Source: Streptomyces sp. LBL
GTDB lineage: Bacteria > Actinomycetota > Actinomycetes > Streptomycetales > Streptomycetaceae
DNA length: 64,000 nucleotides
Assembly (NCBI RefSeq): GCF_029893585.1
Contig: NZ_JARXYX010000002.1
Span: forward strand, 1 to 64,000
Direction of reading: 5' to 3'
Shown here piece by piece: positions 30,487 to 38,562 of this stretch. Under the pieces are notes generated by a model. It saw only the letters and a list, made by a program, of their open reading frames with translations. It searched no databases and was not told where the DNA came from. The translations under genes and the position numbers were made by a program. The first letter of the stretch is position 1; every line of letters starts with the position of its first letter.

Positions 30487-31322
30487 CCGTGACGACGACC
30501 GTCTCCGAGCTGCGCGAACTCCTCGCCTCCGGCGAGCCCCCGGCCGTACTCGACGTCCGCTGGGCGCTCGGCGACCCGCACGGCCGCGACCACTACGCCG
30601 AGGGCCACATCCCGGGCGCGGTCTACGTCGACCTGGACACCGAACTGGCCACGCCCCCGAGTGCGGAGGGCGGCAGGCATCCGCTGCCCGACTCCGGGGA
30701 TCTCCAGGACGCGGCACGCCGGTGGGGCATCCGGCAGGGGCAACGGGTCGTCGTCCACGACGACGTGGGCAACACCGCCGCCGCCCGCGCCTGGTGGCTG
30801 CTGCGCCATGCGGGCCTGACCCGGGTGACGCTCCTCGACGGGGCGCTCGGTGCCTGGCGGTCGGCCGGGCTGCCACTGGACTCCGGGATCCCGGCCGCTC
30901 CACCGCCCGGCGACGTCGTGCTGGGCTCGGGCGGCCTGCCGGTGACCGATGCCGACGGCGCCGCCGAACTCGCCCTGTCCGGGCTGCTGTTGGACGCGCG
31001 GGCCGCGGAGCGCTATCGAGGTGAGGTGGAGCCGGTCGATCCACGCGCGGGACACATCCCGGGCGCGGTCTCCGCACCCACCGGGGAGAACCTCGCGCCG
31101 GACGGGACGTTCCTGCCTCCCGAGGAACTGCGCAAGCGGTTCGAGGAGAAGGGGGCCGCCGACGCCGCGCGCATCGGGGTGTACTGCGGCTCCGGCGTCA
31201 CCGCCGCCCACCAGATCGCCGCGCTGGAGATCGCCGGCTTCGAGGCCGTGCTCTTCCCCGGCTCCTGGTCCGCCTGGTCCGCCGATCCGGCCCGTCCGGC
31301 CGCGAAGGGAAAACACCCGTGA
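30483..31322 (+). CDS. Tandem-rhodanese thiosulfate/3-mercaptopyruvate sulfurtransferase
   Basis: 279 residues, two rhodanese domains. The N-domain (about 1-130) lacks the catalytic Cys. The C-domain holds GVYCGSGVTAAHQ, the active loop, with the CGSGVTA form common to SseA-type enzymes. Conserved HIPGAVYVDLD and HIPGAVSAPTGEN open the two domains. It transfers sulfane sulfur to cyanide or thiols in the cytoplasm. It is coupled at both ends by 4-bp overlaps, so it belongs to the sulfonate operon. Confidence 0.9.
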   Translation: MTVTTTVSELRELLASGEPPAVLDVRWALGDPHGRDHYAEGHIPGAVYVDLDTELATPPSAEGGRHPLPDSGDLQDAARRWGIRQGQRVVVHDDVGNTAAARAWWLLRHAGLTRVTLLDGALGAWRSAGLPLDSGIPAAPPPGDVVLGSGGLPVTDADGAAELALSGLLLDARAAERYRGEVEPVDPRAGHIPGAVSAPTGENLAPDGTFLPPEELRKRFEEKGAADAARIGVYCGSGVTAAHQIAALEIAGFEAVLFPGSWSAWSADPARPAAKGKHP

Positions 31323-32200
31323 CGACGAAACCCCTGGACCCGGCGGTGCTGCCGCAGCAGTCGGCGCCCCCGGACAAGGCCCCTCCCCCCGCCCGCGTCA
31401 CCATCCGCGGCACCGCCAGGACCGCGCGCCGACTCACCGTCCCCCGTTCCGTACGTCGTGCCGCGGGGCCCCTGGGCCTGATACTGCTGTGGTTCCTCAC
31501 CTCGGCCACCGGTGTCCTCCCGGAAACCGTGCTGGCCTCCCCCGTGGACGTCGTGCGCCAGGCCGTGGAGCTCACGAAGAGCGGCGAGCTGCCCGACGCC
31601 ATCGCGGCATCGGGCCGGCGGGCCGCCGTCGGCTTCCTGATCGGGGCCTCCGTCGCGCTGAGCCTGTCCCTGCTGGCGGGGTTGTTCCGGCTCGGCGAGG
31701 ACGTCATCGACTCCTCGATGGGCATGTTCCGGGCGATCCCCTGGGTGGGCCTGATCCCGCTGTTCATCGTCTGGTTCGGCATCGACGAGACCCCGAAGAT
31801 CGCGCTGGTCGCCCTCGGTGTCACCTATCCGCTGTACTTCAACATCTACGGCGGCATCCGCTCCACCGACTCCCAACTCGTCGAGGCCGCCCGGATGATG
31901 GGCCTCGGCAGGCTCGGGCTGATCACGTACGTGATCCTGCCGAGCGCGCTGCCGGGGGCTCTCGTGGGGCTGCGCTACGCACTGTCCACCGCCTGGCTGG
32001 CGCTGGTCTTCGCCGAGCAGATCAACGCGGACGCGGGCCTCGGCTATCTGATGAGCAACGCCCAGCAGTACTTCCGTACGGACGTCATCGTGCTGTGCCT
32101 CGTCGTGTACGGGCTGCTCGGGCTGGCCTGTGACTTCGCCGTACGGATCCTTTCGCGCCGGCTGCTGACCTGGCGCGCCAACTTCGAAGGCGAGGCGTGA
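31319..32200 (+). CDS. ssuC: Aliphatic sulfonate ABC transporter permease
   Basis: 293 residues: a 45-residue charged cytoplasmic N-terminus, then six membrane helices. The EAA loop EAARMMGLGRLGLITYVILPSALP marks the BPD_transp_1 family (EAARMMGLG, 9 residues, is the key part). The SsuC/TauC type is supported by RAIPWVGLIPLFIVWFGI. GTG 31319 overlaps the sulfurtransferase stop. Confidence 0.9.
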   Translation: MTTKPLDPAVLPQQSAPPDKAPPPARVTIRGTARTARRLTVPRSVRRAAGPLGLILLWFLTSATGVLPETVLASPVDVVRQAVELTKSGELPDAIAASGRRAAVGFLIGASVALSLSLLAGLFRLGEDVIDSSMGMFRAIPWVGLIPLFIVWFGIDETPKIALVALGVTYPLYFNIYGGIRSTDSQLVEAARMMGLGRLGLITYVILPSALPGALVGLRYALSTAWLALVFAEQINADAGLGYLMSNAQQYFRTDVIVLCLVVYGLLGLACDFAVRILSRRLLTWRANFEGEA

Positions 32201-32203
32201 CGG

Positions 32204-32920
32204 ATGTCCAACAGCGTGGAGATCAGGGGCCTTTCGCGGGCCTTCGACGGGAACACCGTTCTGCACGAACTCGATCTCGACATCCGTGAGGGCGAGTTCG
32301 TGGCCCTGCTGGGACACAGTGGCTGCGGCAAGTCGACGCTGTTGCGGATCCTCGCCGGGCTGGACGAGGAGATCGGCGGCGAGGTCACCGTGCCCGCCCG
32401 CCGCAGTGCCGCGTTCCAGTCGCCGCGGCTGCTGCCCTGGCTGAAGGTGTGGCGCAACGTCGTCCTCGGACTGCCCGGCCGGGCCGACCGGACGCTCGCG
32501 GCGAAGGCGCTGGACGAGGTCGGTATCAAGGACCGTGCGACCGTCTGGCCCAAGACGCTCTCCGGCGGCCAGGCCCAGCGCGTCTCCCTGGCCCGAGCCC
32601 TGGTGCGCGAGCCGGAACTGCTGCTCCTGGACGAGCCGTTCGGCGCACTGGACGCGCTCACCCGGGGCAGGGTGCAGCAGTTGGTCGCCGAGCTGTGGCA
32701 GCGCCATGGCTGCGCGATCCTCCTGGTCACCCATGACGTGGAGGAGGCGCTGCTGCTCGCCGACCGGGTGCTGGTGATGGACGAGGGCCGCATCGCCCAC
32801 GAACTCACCGTCGACCTGCCCCGCCCCCGCGACCTGACCGCCCCCGAGTTCGTCACCCTACGCGCCCGCCTCCTGAACTGGCTCGGCGTGACCCGTACGT
32901 TGGAAGGAACCCCGTCGTGA
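32204..32920 (+). CDS. ssuB: Aliphatic sulfonate ABC transporter ATP-binding protein
   Basis: 238 residues with Walker A GHSGCGKST, signature LSGGQAQRVSLARAL, Walker B LLLLDEPFGALD and the H-loop LVTHDVEEAL. It is short, as SsuB/TauB proteins are. It lies three bases after ssuC and overlaps ssuA as GTGA. It energises sulfonate import. Confidence 0.92.
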   Translation: MSNSVEIRGLSRAFDGNTVLHELDLDIREGEFVALLGHSGCGKSTLLRILAGLDEEIGGEVTVPARRSAAFQSPRLLPWLKVWRNVVLGLPGRADRTLAAKALDEVGIKDRATVWPKTLSGGQAQRVSLARALVREPELLLLDEPFGALDALTRGRVQQLVAELWQRHGCAILLVTHDVEEALLLADRVLVMDEGRIAHELTVDLPRPRDLTAPEFVTLRARLLNWLGVTRTLEGTPS

Positions 32921-33882
32921 CACCCAGGATCGCAGCTGCCGCGCTGAGCTTTTCCACCCTGCTGGCGCTGACCGCCTGCGGCGCGGACTCCTCGGCGGAC
33001 GCCTCCTCGAAGGAGGCCACTCTCACCATCGGCGACCAGGCCAGGACCCTCCAGACGATCGTCGCCGCGTCGGATGCCCTCAAGGGCGCCACGTACAAGG
33101 TGAAGTGGGCCGAGTTCGAGGGTGCGGCCCCGCTCTACCAGGCCGTGCAGGCGGGCGCCGCCGACACCGGGTACTCCGCGGATCTGCCGGCGCTGCAGGC
33201 GCTCAGCGGCGGGGTGAAGGTCAAGAACGTCGCCGCCCTCAGGAACGACGGCAAGCACGTCGGCCTCGTCGTCCGCAAGGACTCCGGCATCGACAGCGTC
33301 AAGGACCTCAAGGGCCAGAAGGTCGTGGTGTCCTCCGCCAAGGGCAGCGTCGCCGAGTACCTACTGGCCAACGTGCTGAAGCAGAACGGGCTCAGCTACC
33401 GGGACGTCAAGGTCCAGTACCTGCTGCCGACCGACGCGCAGGCCGCGTTCGCCTCCGGGAAGATCAAGGTCTGGGCGACGTTCGGTGTCTACCAGGCCGT
33501 CGGCCTGGAGCAGGGCGGCAAGCTCCTCGTCGACGGCGCGGACGGCCGGGTCAGCGGCATCGGCTTCGTCAACGCCTCCGACAAGGCCCTCGCCGACCCG
33601 TCGAAGAAGGCCGCGCTCACCGACTTCCTCAAGCGGCTCGGCACGGCCCTGCAGTGGACCAGCACGCACCAGGACGCCTACGCCAAGGCCATCGAGACCC
33701 GCAACGGCGCCGACGCGTCCGTCGCCAGGACGCTCGCCTCGGCCGCCTACAGCAAGGTCCTGCCGGTCACGGGCGACGTGAACACGACCGTCCAGGGCGT
33801 GGCCGACCTCATGAACGGCATCGGTGTCCTCGAACCGAACGTCGACGTGGCGAAGTCGGCCGACCCGTCCGTTCTCAAGTAG
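32917..33882 (+). CDS. ssuA: Aliphatic sulfonate ABC transporter substrate-binding lipoprotein
   Basis: 321 residues. The signal peptide ends in a lipobox LTAC (Cys about 21), so it is a membrane-anchored lipoprotein. The NMT1/SsuA-like fold is shown by ADTGYSADLPALQAL, VGLVVRKDSGIDSVKDLKG and KIKVWATFGVYQAVGLEQG. It delivers the sulfonate to SsuC. GTG 32917. The 85 bp to ssuD contain two imperfect copies of an AGTCGGTTTCGTCCC-like unit. Confidence 0.9.
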   Translation: MTPRIAAAALSFSTLLALTACGADSSADASSKEATLTIGDQARTLQTIVAASDALKGATYKVKWAEFEGAAPLYQAVQAGAADTGYSADLPALQALSGGVKVKNVAALRNDGKHVGLVVRKDSGIDSVKDLKGQKVVVSSAKGSVAEYLLANVLKQNGLSYRDVKVQYLLPTDAQAAFASGKIKVWATFGVYQAVGLEQGGKLLVDGADGRVSGIGFVNASDKALADPSKKAALTDFLKRLGTALQWTSTHQDAYAKAIETRNGADASVARTLASAAYSKVLPVTGDVNTTVQGVADLMNGIGVLEPNVDVAKSADPSVLK

Positions 33883-33967
33883 TCGATTTCACCCCGTCCC
33901 AACCAGTCTTCTTCCAAGCAGTCGGTTTCGTCCCTTCCCAAGCATCGGTTTCAGCAGGGAGTTGCTC

Positions 33968-35065
33968 ATGCCTGTCGAGTTCATCAGCGCCGTCCACACC
34001 GACGTCGGAGCCTCGGGTCCGGCCGCCGCGAGCCGTACCGGCCTCGACGTCGACCATCTGCGCAGGTACGCCCGCGCGCTGGACGACGGCGGCTTCGACC
34101 ACACCCTGGTCGCCTACCACTCGGCGTCCCCGGACGCCTTCCAGATCGCCCAGTTCGTCGCCACCCACACCGAGCGGATCCGCCCGATCCTGGCGCACCG
34201 GCCAGGCGTGATCTTCCCCACGCACGCCGCCCGGGCGCTCGCCACACTGGACCAGATCAGCGGCGGCCGCCTCACGGTGCACATCATCTCCGGCGGCAGC
34301 GACGAGGAGCAGCGCCGCGAGGGCGACTACCTCGACAAGACCGAACGGTACGAGCGTTCGGACGAGTACATCCAGATCCTGCGGCAGGTGTGGCAGGCCG
34401 ACGGGCCCGTCTCGCACGAGGGCAAGCACTTCAGGTTCGAGGGCTACCACTCCGACGTGAAGCCGGTGAACGGGCTGGTCCCGATCTCGGTGGGCGGCTC
34501 CTCCCAGGACGCCTACCGGGTCGGCGGGCAGCAGGGCGACATCTTCGGTCTGTGGGGCGAGCCGCTGAAGGAGACGGCAGAACAGATCGCCGCGGTGAAC
34601 GCGGTCGCGGACGCCGCCGGGCGCCCCCGGCCCCGTATCTGGGTGTCGTTCCGCCCGATCATCGCGCCCACCGACGACCTGGCCTGGGAAAAGGCGCACC
34701 GCACGCTGGGGGTGCTCCAGGACCAGGCCCGCAACACCGAGCTTCTGCGCCACTACCGCACCGACGGCCGCCCCGCCAACGTCGGTTCGCAGCGGCTGCT
34801 CGACATCGCCGAGCGCGGCGAGGTCCACGACCGCTGCCTGTGGACCGCCCCGGCGGTCGCCACCAACGCGGCCGGCGCCTCCACCGCGCTGGTCGGCTCG
34901 CCGGAGACGGTGGCCAAGGCACTGCTCGACTACGTCGACATCGGCTGCGACCTGCTGTCGATCCGCGGCTACGACCCGCTCAACGACGCGATCGACTACG
35001 CCCGTCACGTCCTTCCGCTGGTGCGTCAGGAACTCGCCCACCGCGCCACCGCCCAAGCCGCCTGA
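33968..35065 (+). CDS. ssuD: FMNH2-dependent alkanesulfonate monooxygenase (LLM class)
   Basis: 365 residues, TIM-barrel bacterial-luciferase family. LDQISGGRLTVHIISGGSDEEQRREGDYLDKTERYERSDEY is the conserved flavin/sulfonate region (key piece GGSDEEQRREGDY), and GLVPISVGGSSQDAY follows. It desulfonates alkanesulfonates to aldehyde and sulfite. No SsuE flavin reductase is in the operon, so reduced FMN must come from elsewhere. ATG 33968 with AGGGAG upstream. Confidence 0.9.
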   Translation: MPVEFISAVHTDVGASGPAAASRTGLDVDHLRRYARALDDGGFDHTLVAYHSASPDAFQIAQFVATHTERIRPILAHRPGVIFPTHAARALATLDQISGGRLTVHIISGGSDEEQRREGDYLDKTERYERSDEYIQILRQVWQADGPVSHEGKHFRFEGYHSDVKPVNGLVPISVGGSSQDAYRVGGQQGDIFGLWGEPLKETAEQIAAVNAVADAAGRPRPRIWVSFRPIIAPTDDLAWEKAHRTLGVLQDQARNTELLRHYRTDGRPANVGSQRLLDIAERGEVHDRCLWTAPAVATNAAGASTALVGSPETVAKALLDYVDIGCDLLSIRGYDPLNDAIDYARHVLPLVRQELAHRATAQAA

Positions 35066-35441
35066 TGGAGAGCCCGTGTTGTTCCGCCGCGCCCTGCGCA
35101 CGTCCGCCGCCGCCCCACCCGGTGGCCCGGACGGAGCGCTTCGGGCGCGGGCGGGCGAGTCGAGGTGCTGCTCGGCGCCGCCGAGCAGCTGGTGTTCGGC
35201 GGCGCCGAAACTGGACGCCGGCGACCCCTCGTACTGCCCCGGACAGGCCCTGGGTACACGGGTGCCGGACGGCCGGCACGGGATGCGGGCCGTGGAGTCG
35301 GCGGTTCGGCTACCGGGCAACCCTGCGCCGGCCCGCGACGACCCGTTCGGAGCGGCACTTGCGGAACATCCGGTGCGCGCCCGTGCACGCGCCCCAGGAG
35401 AACATCTCCCTGCTCGGCATCACAACGAAGGCACTGAACCC
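35066..35441 (+). other. 376-bp gap after ssuD with a Cys-rich short frame
   Basis: No conserved gene is recognised. A frame starting at ATG 35065 (TGATG overlap with the ssuD stop) begins MESPCCSAAPCARPP, stays open for 126 codons, and stops at 35443-35445 overlapping the GTG of the flavoprotein gene as GTGA. It could be a coupling or leader frame, but its Arg-rich middle looks like noncoding high-GC sequence. A hairpin lies at 35170-35188. Confidence 0.35.
35170..35188 (+). terminator. Possible hairpin terminator of the sulfonate operon
   Basis: TGCTCGGCG-C-CGCCGAGCA is a perfect 9-bp dyad 105 bp after the ssuD stop. There is no U-tract, as is common for Streptomyces terminators. Confidence 0.4.
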
Positions 35442-36818
35442 GTGACCACAGCACCCGAAACGACCACGTCCGCCCGGCTCCTCGGCCTGCTCGCCCGGGA
35501 TCTGCCGCCCGACCGGCTGTCCACCGACCCGGCGGTACTCGCAGCGCACGCCACGGACCGTTCCGGCACCAGGCCCGCCGGTGAACCGCTGGCCCTGGTG
35601 CGCGCGCGGCGGACCGAGGAGGTCGCCGTCGCCTTGCGGCACGCGCACGCCCTGCGGGTGCCGGTGGTGCCGCGCGGCGCGGGCACCGGGCTGTCGGGCG
35701 GAGCCACCGCGAACGACGGCTGCCTGGTCCTGGACCTGTCCGGGATGGACCGCATCGTCGAACTGTCCGTCGACGACCAGCTCGCCGTCGTCGAACCCGG
35801 CGTGATCACCGCCGACCTGGACCGGGCGGCGGGCGCGCACGGACTGCGGTACGCGCCCGACCCGGCGAGCGCGGCCCTGTCCACCATCGGCGGGAACATC
35901 GCGACCAACGCGGGTGGCCTGCGGTGCGCGAAGTACGGGGTGACCCGGGACAGTGTGCTGGGGCTGGAAGCGGTCCTCGCCGACGGGACGGTGGTGCGTA
36001 CGGGCCGCCGTACGGTCAAGGGCGTCACCGGCTACGACCTGACCGCGCTGCTCACCGGCTCGGAGGGCACCCTCGCGGTGATCACCTCGGCGACGCTGCG
36101 GCTGCGGCCGGTCCCCATGGCCACGGCCACGCTCGCCGCGTACTTCCCCACCTTCGAGGCGGCGGCCGAGGCCTCGTACGCGATCACCCGGGCCGGAGTG
36201 GAGCCCGCGCTGGCCGAACTCGTGGACGGGCCGGTACTGCAGGCCATCGATCCGGCGCTGCGGGAGAGGGGCGGGGCGCTGCTGGTGGTGCAGTGCGACG
36301 GCGCGGGCGCGGCGGTCGAGGCGACCGCGGTCGCCCGGCTGCTCGCGCCCCTGGCCACCACGGTGGAGACGACTCAGGACCCCGCCGAGGCCGGGGCGCT
36401 GCTGGCCGCCCGTCGCCTGGCCCTGCCCGCGCTGGAGCGGCTGGGCCGCCCGCTCATCGAGGACATCGCCGTCCCGCGCTCCCGTCTGGCGGAGGCGGTG
36501 CGCGAGATCCGGGCCATCTCGGCACGCCACGACGTGCCCGTGTACACCCTCGCGCACGCGGCGGACGGAAACCTGCACCCGATCATCGTGGTGGACCCGT
36601 CCCTGGACCGGCTGCCGGACGCCGCGTGGGAGGCGGCCGGCGAGATCTTCGCGCTGGCGCTGCGGCTCGGCGGCACCCTGACCGGCGAGCACGGGGTGGG
36701 CGTGCTCAAGCGGCAGTGGGTCGCGGAGGAACTCGGACCCGCCGCTCACGCCTTGCAGCGCAGGCTCAAGGAGGTGTTCGACCCGAGAGGGATCCTCAAC
36801 CCCGGCAAGAGCCTGTGA
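35442..36818 (+). CDS. FAD-linked oxidase, glycolate/D-lactate dehydrogenase GlcD type
   Basis: 458 residues. The PCMH-type FAD-binding domain (about 30-215) contains VPRGAGTGLSGGA and STIGGNIATNAGGLRCAKYG, and the C-terminal FAD oxidase domain contains YTLAHAADGNLHPIIV and TGEHGVGVLKRQWV. The end, FDPRGILNPGK, is typical. It oxidises a 2-hydroxy acid; the exact acid is not shown. GTG 35442 follows GAAGG. It could use the hydroxy-acid or aldehyde products of desulfonation, which is an inference from its position. Confidence 0.88.
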   Translation: MTTAPETTTSARLLGLLARDLPPDRLSTDPAVLAAHATDRSGTRPAGEPLALVRARRTEEVAVALRHAHALRVPVVPRGAGTGLSGGATANDGCLVLDLSGMDRIVELSVDDQLAVVEPGVITADLDRAAGAHGLRYAPDPASAALSTIGGNIATNAGGLRCAKYGVTRDSVLGLEAVLADGTVVRTGRRTVKGVTGYDLTALLTGSEGTLAVITSATLRLRPVPMATATLAAYFPTFEAAAEASYAITRAGVEPALAELVDGPVLQAIDPALRERGGALLVVQCDGAGAAVEATAVARLLAPLATTVETTQDPAEAGALLAARRLALPALERLGRPLIEDIAVPRSRLAEAVREIRAISARHDVPVYTLAHAADGNLHPIIVVDPSLDRLPDAAWEAAGEIFALALRLGGTLTGEHGVGVLKRQWVAEELGPAAHALQRRLKEVFDPRGILNPGKSL

Positions 36819-36953
36819 GCAGACCGGGGCACGGGAAGGCATGAGTGCGGGGCACGGGAGGGCATGAGTGCGCAGGCGGGAGCACCCGCACCCCTCGACG
36901 GACCCGGCCGCTCCCTGGTCGCTGCGCGGTGGCCGGGCCCGGTCCGCTCGGTC

Positions 36954-37355
36954 CTACGGCCTGGCCAGCAGGGTGCGCACGCCCTCGGAGGTGAGGGTCA
37001 GCGGGTGCTCGGAGCTGGCGTCGATGCTGAGGGACAGATCGTCGGCCGGCCACTGTGCGGCGAGCATGCCCAGCGGGACCAGCCGGTAGCGGGAGACGTA
37101 CGGGAGGAGCTCGGCCATCTCCGGTTCGGAGGTGAACACCGGCACCACCGGAGCTCCGTTCTGCTGTTCGAGGACGGGCAGTGCGACCGTCCCGGGGTCA
37201 CTGACCTCCTCCTGACCGGCGTCGTCGGGCACGGGCACGAGCACCTCGCTGCTCGCGAGCGTGTCCAGTGCCGCGGTGTCCTCGGTGTTCTCGGCCAGCG
37301 CGTCCAGCGCCCGCCGGGCCGGGGTGACGTTGTTGTCGTACGCAGGTGTATCCAT
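36954..37355 (-). CDS. SseB-like N-terminal domain protein
   Basis: 133 residues from ATG 37355 (AGGGGAAA upstream). LDTLASSEVLVPVPDD and VVPVFTSEPEMAELLP followed by SRYRLVPLGMLAAQWP match the SseB N-terminal domain found in many actinobacterial proteins of unknown role. It is cytoplasmic. It lies alone, with 135 bp separating it from the flavoprotein gene. Confidence 0.82.
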   Translation of the reverse strand: MDTPAYDNNVTPARRALDALAENTEDTAALDTLASSEVLVPVPDDAGQEEVSDPGTVALPVLEQQNGAPVVPVFTSEPEMAELLPYVSRYRLVPLGMLAAQWPADDLSLSIDASSEHPLTLTSEGVRTLLARP

Positions 37356-37724
37356 GACTGTTTCCCCTGGTAGCGGCGGTAGTGCGGGCCGCCCGGGGCA
37401 AGATCGCCCCGGCAGCGGCGTTCCTGCTCGCGTACCCGAGCACGACCAGAGCATTCATGGTGGTCTCAGGAGTTCACCCAGGGCGGCAGCGGGTCGACGA
37501 GGCGGTCCGTACCCCGCGCACCCGGCACCAGCAGCACCGCCCCACCCCCTCGGTCCTGCTTCGCGCGGTACCGACCGGCTCGGGGCCCGCCCAGCCATCT
37601 TCAGGCGGGAAACGGGGCGAACCGAATTCGCTACATGTTCCGAAATTATTCGTGACCGGTGTGCCACGCCGCCGCAACACGGGATTCGTAGCGTCCCTGT
37701 CAGCCACAAAGGCGCCATCACCCC

Positions 37725-38316
37725 CATGGGGTTCATCAACCTGTCCGCCATCGTCGCCGACGCGGAGCGCCGTGCGGCCTTTCTCGCCGAGGTGGGCGCG
37801 GGACTCCTCGTGGCCGGACTGCCCATGCGCACGACGTTCGGGACGCGGCCGCCCTTCTTCGTCGACGCCGCGTACATGACCCGCATGGCCGACATCGCAC
37901 ACGTGGTGGGCGAGGCGGTCACTCGGCAGGGGGTGAAGCTCGCCTTCCACACGGAGTCCCACAGCACGCTCTGGTACGAGCGGGACATCGACCTGTTCAT
38001 GGCCCTGACCGATCCGCGCTATGTGTGGCTGTGCCCCGATTCCTGCCACATCACCCTCGGGGGCGGTGACCCGGTCGCCGTCGCCCGTCGCCACGCCCCG
38101 CGCATCGCGCTGGCCCACTGGAAGGACGCGGTCGGACCGATCGACGTCCACCTCACCGTCGACGACACCGTCTTCGCGCAGCAGCAGCCCTACATGACCG
38201 CACTGGGCTCCGGCATCGTGGACTGACAGGGATGGGCCGACGCGATGGCCCCCACGCCCGGCGCGGACATCGCCCTCATCGAGCTGGACGAGGGTCCTCA
38301 ACTGTTGGTTGTTTAG
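37725..38316 (+). pseudogene. Truncated sugar-phosphate isomerase/epimerase (TIM barrel)
   Basis: The frame gives the last two thirds of a xylose-isomerase-like TIM barrel: VKLAFHTESHSTLWYERDID, LCPDSCHITLGGGDPVAVA and RIALAHWKDA are family-like. The first third of the barrel is missing, and a TGA (38224-38226) interrupts the frame at GSGIVD, after which the same frame continues to IALIELDEGP, the normal last strand. The copy is broken by a 5' loss and at least one stop. It abuts the TnpB element. Confidence 0.65.
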
Positions 38317-38488
38317 CTTAAGCAGGCTGGTTGATGCTGCTCCGTGTCATCGGTGCGGTTCCTCAGGATCTGTCGATCCTTTCATCCTCATGAGATGCCT
38401 TTTGTGCAGGTCAGCGGAATGTGGTGTTCCTCGATCCGTTGCACGCCGACGCCGACGATCGTGGTCGTCCCGCTCTGCCCCTCCGGCC

Positions 38489-38513
38489 TTCCCGCACCCG
38501 CAGGGTGCGGGAA
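38489..38513. repeat. Perfect 11-bp hairpin upstream of tnpB
   Basis: TTCCCGCACCC-GCA-GGGTGCGGGAA. The arms are perfect and the loop is three bases. It may be the subterminal hairpin of an IS200/IS605-type left end or a terminator insulating tnpB. Confidence 0.6.
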
Positions 38514-38562
38514 AGCCGTGTCCTTGTGTGATGGTCAGTCGTTAGGCCGATCGGAGACGGGG

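Noticed and set aside
35065..35445. A 126-codon Cys-rich protein after ssuD
   Set aside because: Arg-rich, no family, and codon bias unlike neighbours; kept only as a regulatory possibility.
38344..38562. Longer N-terminus of the TnpB protein
   Set aside because: It runs through the perfect hairpin at 38489-38513 and has no ribosome site; ATG 38563 has GGAG and starts where the protein begins to look regular.
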